Source: Hyphococcus sp. (GTDB lineage Bacteria > Pseudomonadota > Alphaproteobacteria > Caulobacterales > Parvularculaceae). From it: 64,000 nucleotides of DNA. Shown here in pieces: positions 40,407 to 48,990 of the stretch. The stretch lies in contig JANQON010000016.1 of the NCBI GenBank assembly GCA_028289605.1, forward strand, positions 233,789 through 297,788, in the 5' to 3' direction. Positions within the stretch are counted from its first letter, which is position 1. Every line of letters begins with the position of its first letter. Made by a program: the position numbers and the translations under genes. Below the pieces are notes generated by a model. It was not told where the DNA came from. It saw only the letters and a list, made by a program, of their open reading frames with translations, and made no database searches.

Positions 40407-42580
40407 GCGTCGCGGCCGGAAAGAGCGGAATCGTAGTAAGCGCGCACGTCGTCGAGCGACAGGACGTCGCCGCCGACCGATTTCTTGAACCACTGAATAT
40501 ATGCGCGCGTCGTTGAAAGTATGCGCTCAACCCCCGCGCTGTCTTTGGAGTATGGATTGGCGCCGATTGTTAAGCTTGTTGAATGAAGCGTAAACGTCAG
40601 GATCGGTGCGTGATCGGCGATCAACCGGCGGGTCAGGGCCTGCAGCGTTTTGATGTTGGCGCCTTCCGGCGACAGGCGAACCGGGACCGTCAACGGCGAG
40701 CGGCGCCGGCCGGCCGAGAATCCCGGCGGCGCTATTTCCTGACTCAAGAAATGATCTGTATGCCGCCATGTGCGTGCGCCGCAAAGCGGCGTGACCGCCA
40801 CATTTCCTGTGTCGGTCCCTGCAATAAACGGTTGGTTTGACCATGCGGAAAAGTCGGCGCCGCCGGCGCCGGTGAAATCAAACCCGACGCTCGGACTGAA
40901 GTCGTACCGTATCCCGATTTCCGACAACAACGCATAATTATCGGCTGAAATGCCGTACCGACCCGCGCGATGCGCGTCGGCGCGCCTGGAAAAAGCGTCT
41001 TGATAGGCGTCCGCCAGCGTCTTCAGTTTCTTTCGGTGGATCGCCGTTGGATAGTTCATCTGATAGGAATGATATTCGTCCGAGTGCCCCGTAGTCGGCG
41101 GCGTCACCCACGGGTGCATATGCAGCCCGCCCGAGGCCTTGTCGTGATCAAACTTCGAGCGAAAATACGCCGCCGCCTTGGGGTCGACGAGCAGCGGATA
41201 AGACAGGAAGTATAACGGGCTTACCGAAAGCGCTTCGCAAAGATATTGAAACCGTTCGATGTCTTTCGCGGGAGCGACGCTGTGGGCGTCCTCTTCAAAA
41301 ACCGACCAGTCAAAAACCTCTTCCGTATCGACGGTGACAAGCAGTTTGGGTTTATGCGCGAGGCCGTCCTGCGGGACCGGTGACGCTTTCACCGATCGAG
41401 CGCGCTTGCTTTTGTCCTTTAAGGACACAAAGACGTCGAACATCCCGTCCGCCGTCGCATCCCATGAATGCGCTTCGGCGTGCCGACGGGCGCCGGCGCG
41501 ATCCGGCGGCGCAGCGAGCAACTCGGTGACGGCGTCCGCCAGCGATGCGGCGCTGCGCTCGGCGGCGAGTCGCCCCGCGGCGGGCGCGGAAACGACTTCG
41601 GTGTTGCCCCACACGTCGGTCGCAACACAAGGCGTTCCGCACGCCATCGCCTCGAGCAGCACGTTGGGCCAGCCTTCTCGCGACGAGGCGAGCACGAGCG
41701 CGTCCGCGGCGCTGTAAATCCTCGGCAGGGTTTCATGGGCGACGCCGCCCAGAAACCGCACGCGCGCGGCGACGCCCGCACGGTCGGCCCGCTGCCCAAG
41801 GCGGCCCCGCCAGGGACCCTCGCCGACGATGAGCAGCGTTGCATCGGGGATGCGGGCTAATGCGTCGATGACCAGGTGGTGGCCTTTGCGTTCAATCAGG
41901 TGGCCGACGCTGGCGAGGACCGGCCCCTCAACACCCAACTCGGCGCGGACGGCGCTTTGGTCATGCGGGCGAAAAAGCTCAAGGTCGACGCCGTTTCGCA
42001 GCGTGTGAATTTTCTCCGGCGGCGCGCCGAGGTCCGTCAGACGGGTGCGCAGCGCCTCGGCGACCGTGATAACCGCATCAGCATGAGCGACAGACCACAT
42101 GATTTGTTTTCGCGGGGCGGGATAGTCGGGAATGAGCGATACATCCGTGCCGCGCGCAGTTAACACGATGGGAACGGATCGTTCATGGGCGACTTTCGCT
42201 GCGGCAGCTCCGTCCGGGTACAGATAATGCGCATCGATAAAGTCCGGACGCCATCCGTCGGCATCGAAAGCATCGAGGCGCCGCCGAAGCGATTCGGCGA
42301 GCGCCCCCGGCGCCAGACGCATGGAGATTTTTGGCGGAATGACATAACGGGGACGCCAGATATCGATCCCAAATCGGGACTCTCTTCGCGGCGTGCGTGC
42401 GTACACGGCATACTGACCAAATGCTGAATGGGTAAACGGAAACCAAGGGGTTGGCGCGATTACGCGCACATCGGCGTCGTATTTTTTCAGAAAAGCGCGC
42501 AGCCTGTTTTCAACGAACACGCCGTGCGCGGGCGCCGCCTCGCTGGGATAGAGCGTTGTAAAGACAACAAATCGCATCAT
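40403..42580 (-). CDS. Fusion of a GT4 glycosyltransferase and a WalW-like polysaccharide deacetylase
   Basis: 725 residues in two parts. Residues 1-385 are a retaining GT4/GT-B glycosyltransferase (HGVFVENRL; LRNGVDLELFRP; SVGHLIERKGH; SSREGWPNVLLEAMACG with the E-x7-E pair Glu302/Glu310). A basic linker (about 388-410) leads to a deacetylase-like domain (411-725) starting KLLVTVDTEEVFDW, with LHMHPWVTPP and FTLHSTS downstream, as in WalW-type deacetylases of surface polysaccharide loci. It would add a sugar and deacetylate the product, but whether both domains are active is unknown. It has no strong ribosome site. It is next to the exopolysaccharide locus but on the opposite strand. Confidence 0.85.
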   Translation of the reverse strand: MMRFVVFTTLYPSEAAPAHGVFVENRLRAFLKKYDADVRVIAPTPWFPFTHSAFGQYAVYARTPRRESRFGIDIWRPRYVIPPKISMRLAPGALAESLRRRLDAFDADGWRPDFIDAHYLYPDGAAAAKVAHERSVPIVLTARGTDVSLIPDYPAPRKQIMWSVAHADAVITVAEALRTRLTDLGAPPEKIHTLRNGVDLELFRPHDQSAVRAELGVEGPVLASVGHLIERKGHHLVIDALARIPDATLLIVGEGPWRGRLGQRADRAGVAARVRFLGGVAHETLPRIYSAADALVLASSREGWPNVLLEAMACGTPCVATDVWGNTEVVSAPAAGRLAAERSAASLADAVTELLAAPPDRAGARRHAEAHSWDATADGMFDVFVSLKDKSKRARSVKASPVPQDGLAHKPKLLVTVDTEEVFDWSVFEEDAHSVAPAKDIERFQYLCEALSVSPLYFLSYPLLVDPKAAAYFRSKFDHDKASGGLHMHPWVTPPTTGHSDEYHSYQMNYPTAIHRKKLKTLADAYQDAFSRRADAHRAGRYGISADNYALLSEIGIRYDFSPSVGFDFTGAGGADFSAWSNQPFIAGTDTGNVAVTPLCGARTWRHTDHFLSQEIAPPGFSAGRRRSPLTVPVRLSPEGANIKTLQALTRRLIADHAPILTFTLHSTSLTIGANPYSKDSAGVERILSTTRAYIQWFKKSVGGDVLSLDDVRAYYDSALSGRDA

Positions 42581-42735
42581 CTAGTGCGTTGCAAAAAACA
42601 GGCGCCCGTATCCGTACGAATTATTCAGGAGCGTGTCTGCAAATCTGCCGCTATGGTGGTGTCGACGCATCATGAAGGCGAGTTGAAATCCGGGCGTTTA
42701 AGACTTTCTTGAAGAAAGCAGCCTACTGCTAAATT

Positions 42736-42894
42736 ATGCCGGCGACAGCGCACACCACTAAAATAGCGACCCTTCCGACGGCGCCGGAAACGCCGGCGGA
42801 TTCCGAGCGACTCCCGGTCTTTCTGTGTTGGGTCGTCTGGGCGCTGGTTTCTACAACCCTTTGGGGTGTGATCCTCGCCGTTTTCTCCTTTTAG
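42736..42894 (+). CDS. Possible 52-residue single-pass membrane protein
   Basis: An ATG-to-TAG frame of 53 codons. The first 27 residues are polar and Thr/Pro-rich (PATAHTTKIATLPTAPETP); residues about 28-52 are one hydrophobic segment (LPVFLCWVVWALVSTTLWG ... LAVFSF) that ends the protein. This is tail-anchored topology. Codon third positions are mostly G/C, as in neighbouring genes. No strong ribosome site is visible, and the only support is composition and topology. If real, it sits at the edge of the exopolysaccharide locus and could be an accessory membrane peptide. Confidence 0.45.
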   Translation: MPATAHTTKIATLPTAPETPADSERLPVFLCWVVWALVSTTLWGVILAVFSF

Positions 42895-43083
42895 AGGCGA
42901 TTTGGAGATTTCCGGCGACCCCTCCGGAATCCCGCGATGTTTATATGCTTGTCCGCCGGGCCGATTGACCCCGCATTATAGGGCGTAACTAAGTATATTA
43001 ACAGATTGTTAGGCACGAATTCTGCTCGCAATATGCTTGTGCGGCAGGGGGCGACGCAATCGCTAACGCGTCGCTTCAGTATC

Positions 43084-43100
43084 TGTTTCACCTTGAAACA
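43084..43100. promoter_or_regulatory. Inverted repeat before the sugar transferase gene
   Basis: TGTTTCA-CCT-TGAAACA, a perfect 7-bp inverted repeat with a 3-bp centre, ending 16 bp before the ATG at 43117. Its position would block translation initiation or transcription if bound. No regulator is identified. Confidence 0.4.
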
Positions 43101-43116
43101 ATGAGTTCGTGGGGAC

Positions 43117-43935
43117 ATGTCAGCGATTTATTTCGCATCGCTCTCAGCAGCCAGCTTCATCGCCGCGGGCGCGCTAATAGTGCGTGTTGTTGCGGGCAAT
43201 ACGAGCGTGGCAAAGCCGGTTTCGGTTTCCAAGCCGCTGCCGCAGCCGAACGCTTCCGGTTCCGTATCAAAACAGGACAGCGAGCGTCTCGACCTTCAGT
43301 CGCTCGATGAACGGGCGCTTTCAACGTCTGCGGACAGCGTAAATGTCAGGATCGGCGGCGCGATCAAGCGGTCGTTCGACATCGCGTTCAGTCTGGGCCT
43401 GCTCGCGTTTCTGGCGCCCATGCTGGCGCTGACGGCGTTGGCGATTAGGCTCGACAGCAAAGGCCCCGTCATCTACCGGCAAAAGCGGGTGGGCCGCGGC
43501 GGCGCTGTTTTTGAGGTCTATAAGTTTCGCTCGATGGTGCGCGACGCGGAGAGCGACGGCCCCCAGTTCGCGGCCGTCGGCGATCACCGCATCACCCGGG
43601 TGGGGCACATCATCCGGCATCTCAGAATTGACGAAATTCCCCAGACTATCAACGTCCTACGGGGCGAAATGAGTTTTGTTGGTCCGCGCCCGGAACGGCC
43701 GGAGTTTGTCGAGTCGTTGAGGGATGAAATCCCGCATTATGAATCGCGCCATCTGGTAAAACCCGGCATCACCGGTTGGGCGCAGGTCAAACACGGTTAC
43801 GCGGCTTCCGTAGAAGGTGCGCGTGAAAAGCTGCGCTACGACCTCTACTACATCGCCAAATATACGCCGCTGATGGATATCGCCATTGTCGTGATGACGG
43901 TCCGCGTGGTGCTGTTTGGGCTTGGCAGCCGGTAA
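43117..43935 (+). CDS. Exopolysaccharide sugar-1-phosphate transferase, short EpsB/WcaJ type
   Basis: 272 residues. The C-terminal 190 form the catalytic domain of polyprenyl-phosphate sugar-phosphotransferases: a membrane helix (about 93-115), KFRSMVRDAESDGPQFA, LRIDEIPQTINVLRGEMSFVGPRPERPEF and PGITGWAQVKHGY. It would start the repeat unit by attaching a sugar phosphate to undecaprenyl phosphate. The XrtA-associated EpsB family usually has a large N-terminal region with several helices and a Rossmann domain; here only a signal-like segment and about 70 polar residues precede the catalytic part. The strain may therefore use a minimal form. It lies 244 bp before the export gene. Confidence 0.9.
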   Translation: MSAIYFASLSAASFIAAGALIVRVVAGNTSVAKPVSVSKPLPQPNASGSVSKQDSERLDLQSLDERALSTSADSVNVRIGGAIKRSFDIAFSLGLLAFLAPMLALTALAIRLDSKGPVIYRQKRVGRGGAVFEVYKFRSMVRDAESDGPQFAAVGDHRITRVGHIIRHLRIDEIPQTINVLRGEMSFVGPRPERPEFVESLRDEIPHYESRHLVKPGITGWAQVKHGYAASVEGAREKLRYDLYYIAKYTPLMDIAIVVMTVRVVLFGLGSR

Positions 43936-44086
43936 CGTCGGCTGGACGATTCGCACGCCCGGCGCTCGATTTGCGCAGCCAGCTCGGTGAAAAGCCCGTC
44001 AGAATGGCCGGGCGCAATTGGCAACCCTCTGAATTCATTAACCTTCCGGCGGGGCCAAATGCCTTGTCGCGCCGCTTGCGGCGGCA

Positions 44087-44103
44087 TGGCAAAGAAATTG
44101 CGG
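44087..44103 (+). promoter_or_regulatory. Candidate sigma-54 promoter of the exopolysaccharide operon
   Basis: TGGCA-AAGAAA-TTGC GG. The GG and GC dinucleotides are separated by exactly 10 bases, the spacing required for -24/-12 elements (consensus TGGCAC-N5-TTGC), with one mismatch in the left box. The predicted start would be about 68 bp before the export lipoprotein gene. XrtA/PEP-CTERM loci in other proteobacteria are controlled by RpoN with the PrsK/PrsR two-component system. Confidence 0.6.
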
Positions 44104-44179
44104 AAACATTAAACTAAACGCGCTTTTGGCGGCTTCACGCCGTTAGTGACGCAAATTCGGACAAAACAGGGAAACAGAC

Positions 44180-44821
44180 ATGACAAAGTTCGTCCCACAA
44201 TGCAGGGCCGCGATAGCAATTTTTGCGGCGGCCGCGCTTGCCGGCTGCTCCATCATCGGCGGCAACGAGCAATTGGCCGCGGCGCCGGAAACCGCGGTCG
44301 ACGCAGCCGACGCTTCGCCCGATTATCTGATCGGGCCGCTCGACCAGCTTGAGATCTTTGTCTGGCGCGCGCCGGAGTTGTCCACCAACGTCACGGTGCG
44401 TCCGGACGGGCGGATTTCAACGCCCCTGGTGGAAGACATGGTGGCCTCAGGCAAGACGCCGTCGCAGCTGTCCCGCGATCTTGAACAGTCGCTGCGGCGA
44501 TATGTGAAAACACCGGAAGTCACGGTGATCGTTTCAAACTTTTCGTCCACCTTCGATCAGCAGGTGCGCGTGCTGGGCGAGGCGCAACAGCCGATTGCGT
44601 TGCCGTTCCAGGCCGGCATGACCGTGCTTGACGTGATGGTCGCCGTGGGCGGACTGACCGAATTCGCCGCGGGCAACCGCGCCGTGCTGATCCGCGGCAA
44701 AGGCGCGGAGCGTCAATCCTATCGCGTTCGCCTCGACGACTTGCTCCGCAAGGGCAACATCTCGGCCAATGTGCCGGTGCTGCCGGGCGATGTCATTCTC
44801 ATACCAGAAAGCGTTTTCTAG
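44180..44821 (+). CDS. Polysaccharide export lipoprotein, Wza-like, XrtA-associated type
   Basis: 213 residues. The lipoprotein signal peptide ends in LAGC (Cys23). A polysaccharide export (PES) domain follows: DYLIGPLDQLEIFVWRAPELS, VRPDGRISTPLVEDM. A SLBB-like beta domain with QVRVLGEAQQPIALPF and VLPGDVILIPES completes it. It is shorter than E. coli Wza and lacks its C-terminal membrane helix, as is usual for the XrtA-associated family (TIGR03027 type). It would form the outer-membrane secretion channel or its periplasmic part. An AGGGAA ribosome site precedes the ATG. It starts the operon running to 53850. Confidence 0.92.
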   Translation: MTKFVPQCRAAIAIFAAAALAGCSIIGGNEQLAAAPETAVDAADASPDYLIGPLDQLEIFVWRAPELSTNVTVRPDGRISTPLVEDMVASGKTPSQLSRDLEQSLRRYVKTPEVTVIVSNFSSTFDQQVRVLGEAQQPIALPFQAGMTVLDVMVAVGGLTEFAAGNRAVLIRGKGAERQSYRVRLDDLLRKGNISANVPVLPGDVILIPESVF

Positions 44822-44863
44822 CGGGGAACAGCGGGATCAGCGTAGGGTTTCGGGAGAATATTG

Positions 44864-46396
44864 TTGTTTCGGTTGAATGATCTGCCGCCGCCGATAATCC
44901 GTCATTTGAACGGTCTTTGGCGGCGTCGCTGGGCGGTCGCTGCGGCGGCGTGGGCGGCTGCGCTCGCCGGCTGGTTCGGCGTCTGGCTGTTGCCGGATCA
45001 GTACGAATCCCGCGCCCAGGTCTATGTTCAAACCGAAACGATCCTGCAGCCGGTGCTGCGCGACGTGATGGCCAATCCGGACTATTCAGATCGGGTGGAC
45101 GTCATGCGGCTGCAGTTGTTGGCGCGCCCGAACGTCGAAGAAATTATCTATCGCGCCGGTCTGGACAAAACGATCGAGGCGTCCGGCGACGTCGAGCGGA
45201 TCGCGGCGATGCAGGGGCTCGTCAACTCGGTGTCGAGCAAGATCCAGATCACCAGCCCGCGGGATATGTATTTTGTGATTTCCTTCGCCAACGGCGATCC
45301 GCAAATCGCCAAGGACGTCACCGACGCGGTGCTCAATCTACTGATCGAGCAGGATATCGGCGCCAGCCTGTCTGAAAGCGCCGCTGCGCGGCGCCGGCTC
45401 GATCTGCAGATTGAGGAGTTTGAAGAGCGTCTCAGCGCAAACGAAATGCGGGTCGCCGCTTTTAGGCGCGAACACGCGGTCGAACTGGCCGCAAGCGAAG
45501 GCACGACCCGGCGGCGCGATCAGAAAGAAAACGAACTGGTCCGGGCCGCCGATGAGATCGGTCAAACCCGCGGTCGGATCCTGACGCTGCAGAATCTGTT
45601 GTCGGCGACGCCGCGCAGTGCGTCCGGCGGCGAGCTGGAACGGCTGAGAATAGAGCTTGCAGACCTGCGCAGCCGATATGAACCGACCCATCCCGATATT
45701 CGCGGCGTGGAAGCGCGCATCACGGAACTGGAGCGCGACGACGGCGGATTGTCGTCCAATCCTGACTATGTGCGTTTGCAGTCCGAACTGCGCGTTGCAG
45801 AGAACGCCCTCGTGGCGTTGAACCAGCGCGAGGTTTCATTGCGCACGGAGCTGGAAGCGCTCGACATCGCCGTCGGCCAGGCCCCGGAAGTGTTGGCGGA
45901 ACTTCAACAGATCGAACGGCAATATGAGACGACAAAAAACACCTACGAGGATCTGCTCGCCCGCCGCGACAGGTTGCAGCTGACGGAAAATCTGGGCCCC
46001 GCCGGCCGCGGCGTCGAATACCAGGTCTTTGAGCGGCCTGAGCGCGCCATCAAGCCGGCGTCGCCGCCGCGCCAGCTCATGATTTTCGGCGTCGTCTTCG
46101 GGGCGCTTGTCGCCGGCGCCGCCGCCGGTCTTCTGCTTAATCTCATCGACAAGAGTTACACACAGCCGGTCGAGCTTGAAAAAGCGTTCGGCCTGCCCGT
46201 GCTGGGCGCCTTCACCGAAGCGCCGTCGGATGAAGTGCGTATGGCGCGCCGACGCGACGTGGCGGGGCTCGCCGCCGCCGGCGCGGCGATGTTGTTTGTT
46301 GCGGTCCTCTACAATTATCTGTCGGTGACCCGGTTGCCCGCCGATCTTCCTGAGCAGACGCGGGCGTCGGCGGCGATAGGAGAAACAGCGTCATGA
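44864..46396 (+). CDS. Polysaccharide chain-length determinant (Wzz-like), XrtA-associated type
   Basis: About 510 residues. TTG 44864 is preferred over TTG 44861 because GGGAG lies 7 bp before it. N-terminal membrane helix (about 20-40), a large periplasmic coiled-coil region (about 150-390; LRIELADLRSRYEPTHPDIRG), and a second helix (about 405-430, with the proline-rich KPASPPR just before). A third C-terminal hydrophobic segment lies at about 465-485. The protein sets polymer length and partners the kinase encoded next. Its stop overlaps the kinase start (ATGA). Confidence 0.92.
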   Translation: MFRLNDLPPPIIRHLNGLWRRRWAVAAAAWAAALAGWFGVWLLPDQYESRAQVYVQTETILQPVLRDVMANPDYSDRVDVMRLQLLARPNVEEIIYRAGLDKTIEASGDVERIAAMQGLVNSVSSKIQITSPRDMYFVISFANGDPQIAKDVTDAVLNLLIEQDIGASLSESAAARRRLDLQIEEFEERLSANEMRVAAFRREHAVELAASEGTTRRRDQKENELVRAADEIGQTRGRILTLQNLLSATPRSASGGELERLRIELADLRSRYEPTHPDIRGVEARITELERDDGGLSSNPDYVRLQSELRVAENALVALNQREVSLRTELEALDIAVGQAPEVLAELQQIERQYETTKNTYEDLLARRDRLQLTENLGPAGRGVEYQVFERPERAIKPASPPRQLMIFGVVFGALVAGAAAGLLLNLIDKSYTQPVELEKAFGLPVLGAFTEAPSDEVRMARRRDVAGLAAAGAAMLFVAVLYNYLSVTRLPADLPEQTRASAAIGETAS

Positions 46397-47307
46397 GCGT
46401 GGTTGAAAAAGCCGGCAGCCCGCTCAACGCGCTGGTCGGCAAAAAGAAAAAGAAAAAAGACAAGAGCCGGCGCAAGGTCGACGACACGCGGCGCGGACCG
46501 GAAACGTTCGACATCGATTTTGATGCGTTGCGCGCGCTCGGGTGCTTTTCGCCTGACGCGCTTTCAACGCCGGTGGCGATGGAGCTGCGGGCGGTGAAGC
46601 GTCGCCTCCTGCGCCGGCTCGGTTTTCTGCGCATGTCGCCGGACCGGCAGGCGTTCCGCACGCCTGGACGCCAGCGCAACTTGATTCTGGTGACGTCGAC
46701 CCAGGCGGGCGAAGGAAAAACCTTTTGCGCGCTCAATCTGGCGCTGAGCCTGGCGATGGAAGACCAGATTGAAACGATGCTCATTGATGCGGATGTCCCG
46801 CGTCCGAAAATCCGCGCGCGACTGGGATTGAAGAACGATATCGGCGTGACCGATTGCCTGATCGACGGCCATGACTGGCGATCGGCGGTGCGCCGGACCA
46901 ACCAGGGTCCGCTTTCCATTATCGGCGAGGGACGACCTGCCGACCGCACGGCTGAACTGTTCGGCTCGCCCCAGGCGCAATCGCTGCTGACGGATCTGTC
47001 CGCGGAGTTGCAGGACGGCCTTGTCATCATCGATGCGCCGCCTGCGCTGGCGATGACGGACGCTGTGGCGCTGGCCAAGCATGTCGATGAAATTGTTTTT
47101 GTTGTTGAGGCGAACGAAACGCCCGAGCCCGCAATTGCATCGGCGTTGGACGAGCTTTTGGATGTCAATCCGAATGTCAGCCTAATCCTGAATCGGTGTT
47201 TAGTAGCGCCCACCGGGTCCAGCTACAGCTCGTATGACTATTACGGTCGGACGGACGATGCGCCGTCCGCCCGCGGCAAAGAGGAAAAGAATGATGGCGA
47301 GGCTTAA
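46393..47307 (+). CDS. BY-type tyrosine kinase, XrtA-associated
   Basis: 304 residues. A basic N-terminal tail (KKKKKKDKSRRK) precedes a BY-kinase domain with Walker A TQAGEGKT (Lys109), Walker A' MLIDADVPRP and Walker B LVIIDAPPAL. The C-terminus has a tyrosine cluster (SYSSYDYYGRTDD), the usual autophosphorylation tail. The protein acts in the cytoplasm with the Wzz-like protein to regulate polymerisation and export. It matches the XrtA-associated tyrosine autokinase family (TIGR03018 type) in size and layout. Its end overlaps the next gene by 17 bp. Confidence 0.92.
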   Translation: MSVVEKAGSPLNALVGKKKKKKDKSRRKVDDTRRGPETFDIDFDALRALGCFSPDALSTPVAMELRAVKRRLLRRLGFLRMSPDRQAFRTPGRQRNLILVTSTQAGEGKTFCALNLALSLAMEDQIETMLIDADVPRPKIRARLGLKNDIGVTDCLIDGHDWRSAVRRTNQGPLSIIGEGRPADRTAELFGSPQAQSLLTDLSAELQDGLVIIDAPPALAMTDAVALAKHVDEIVFVVEANETPEPAIASALDELLDVNPNVSLILNRCLVAPTGSSYSSYDYYGRTDDAPSARGKEEKNDGEA

Positions 47308-48988
47308 TCGATATACCCGCAAAGGTTTGACCCGCGCGCTTTACGCCGGGGTCGCCGCCGGCGCTCTTGGCGGCGCGGCTGTGGCCCAGAGCCAGGGCGG
47401 CATCGTTGCGGAACCGCCATTGCGGCTGCAAACGGACTATTTCGGATACGCGGCCAGCGTCGCCGGCAGGGTGGGGTATACGGACAATATCAATCTGGCG
47501 CCGGATGGATTTGAGGACGACGAGTTTATCTTTTCAACCATCTTCTCAGGCGGCGCGATCACCAGCACCAACCGGTTCACCGGCATCGCGCTCGCCGATC
47601 TTGACCTTTCCTATCTGGCCGATCGGGACGACTTCAATGTCAGTCAGAATGTGGGGGCGACCGGAACGGCGACGGTCGCGGAAAACTGGTTTTATGTTGA
47701 CGTTTCGGGGCGCACGTCGCGTCAGCTGATTGGCGACAATGCGCGGTTTTCGCGCAACATCAATTCTGCCAGAGGGCAGCAGGCGAATGTTCACTCCCTG
47801 TCCGGGAGCCCATACATTTATCACCGCATGGCCGACCAGTCGGCGGTGTCGCTGCGCTACCGCTTCTCGCAGGTCTTTGTGGACGACGCCGACAGCGACT
47901 TCGGCGTCTTCGATCGAGACTTTCTGAACGATTCAACCACGCACGAAGCCGTCGCCAGCTATGACAGCGGCAACCTGTTTCAGCGGGTCCGGTTTTCGCT
48001 GTCCGCCTATGGCAACGACACCACGGAAGACGGCTCCGGCTTCCTCCCGGATTTCAGCTATCGCCAGGGCGCGGTCGAGGGCGCCGCGGAAGTGGCCCTG
48101 TCGCGGTCGTTTTCTCTCAGCGGCGCGGCGGGATACGACGAAGTCGAAACCAACGATGCGGCTGCGATCTTCTTCGACGACGAAGAACTGTCCGGCGTCT
48201 TCTGGCGGGCCGGCTTTGTCGCTCGCCCGAACCGGCGCGGTTTTGCGCGGATTGAATACGGCCAGCGATACGGGGACGACTTCGTCGACGCTGACATTTC
48301 CTACCGGTTCACGCAACGCCTGAATTTCCGGGCGGGCGCCAACCGTTCGTTCCGAACCCGCGCGCAGACGATTAACAACAGGTTTCGGGACACCCAGCTG
48401 CAAACGCTTCAGTATGCGGATTTGCTCCGTCAGGGAGAAGCCCTGTCGCCGCGCGATCTGATCAATTCCGCGAACCAGTTTTCCTCACTGCTTGGCGGCG
48501 CGAATGCGCAGACGGTCGGGGTCGGCGTTGTCGATTCAGCCTTTGCGGCCGTCTCCGCGAACTACGATCGCACGACCGCGACGCTGGGCGGCTATTACTC
48601 CGACAGCGACTTTGGTTTCAGAACGATTGAAACCTATTCGGTGCGCGGCAACATCAGCCGACGTCTCTCGCGCCGGCTGACGGGATATGTCGGTGTTGAC
48701 TATCGCCGGGCGGACACGTCGGTCGACGCCGCAACCTGTGAAGCCAATCCGTTCGTGTTTGGTTTTGACGCGCTTGATCCGCTGTTTGACGCCGTCACCG
48801 CTTGCGCCGGCCTCGCCGCGGCCAACGGGTTGACCAACACGGTCTCCGGCAATATCGGCGCAAGCCTGCAGCTCTACGAGAACGTCGCAGCGTTCGCGGA
48901 TTACTCGCACACGCAGCGCTGGTCCGAGGTTGCTGCGCTTGAATATGGCGAGAACACCGTTTTCCTGGGGCTGCGTCTGGACTTTTAA
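47291..48988 (+). CDS. Outer-membrane beta-barrel protein, XrtA/PEP-CTERM-associated family
   Basis: 565 residues from ATG 47291 (after GAGGAAAAGA). A basic N-terminus and signal peptide cleave after about 32 (AVAQS). The rest is alternating amphipathic strands rich in Tyr, Phe and Asn, starting FGYAASVAGRVGYTDNINLAPDG, divided at DNI, and ending with the aromatic LGLRLDF typical of barrel proteins. The family (TIGR03016 type) is found only with XrtA loci and probably aids secretion across the outer membrane. Two cysteines occur near the C-terminus. Its start overlaps the kinase gene by 17 bp. Confidence 0.85.
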   Translation: MMARLNRYTRKGLTRALYAGVAAGALGGAAVAQSQGGIVAEPPLRLQTDYFGYAASVAGRVGYTDNINLAPDGFEDDEFIFSTIFSGGAITSTNRFTGIALADLDLSYLADRDDFNVSQNVGATGTATVAENWFYVDVSGRTSRQLIGDNARFSRNINSARGQQANVHSLSGSPYIYHRMADQSAVSLRYRFSQVFVDDADSDFGVFDRDFLNDSTTHEAVASYDSGNLFQRVRFSLSAYGNDTTEDGSGFLPDFSYRQGAVEGAAEVALSRSFSLSGAAGYDEVETNDAAAIFFDDEELSGVFWRAGFVARPNRRGFARIEYGQRYGDDFVDADISYRFTQRLNFRAGANRSFRTRAQTINNRFRDTQLQTLQYADLLRQGEALSPRDLINSANQFSSLLGGANAQTVGVGVVDSAFAAVSANYDRTTATLGGYYSDSDFGFRTIETYSVRGNISRRLSRRLTGYVGVDYRRADTSVDAATCEANPFVFGFDALDPLFDAVTACAGLAAANGLTNTVSGNIGASLQLYENVAAFADYSHTQRWSEVAALEYGENTVFLGLRLDF

Positions 48989-48990
48989 CG

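Larger units (their letters stand above)
42581..43116. other. Spacer between the fusion gene and the exopolysaccharide locus
   Basis: 536 bp. It holds one credible small ORF (42736-42894), two small hairpins just before it (CTTTCT-TGA-AGAAAG at 42704-42718; AGCAG-CCTA-CTGCT at 42717-42730), a CtrA-like TTAA-CAGATTG-TTAG at 42998-43012 and an inverted repeat at 43084-43100. A minus-strand frame at 42891-43118 has no domain or ribosome site and is not called. Confidence 0.5.

Noticed and set aside
42891..43118. A 75-codon minus-strand frame upstream of the sugar transferase
   Set aside because: No ribosome site or domain; mixed Arg/Cys composition and AT-rich promoter-like DNA.
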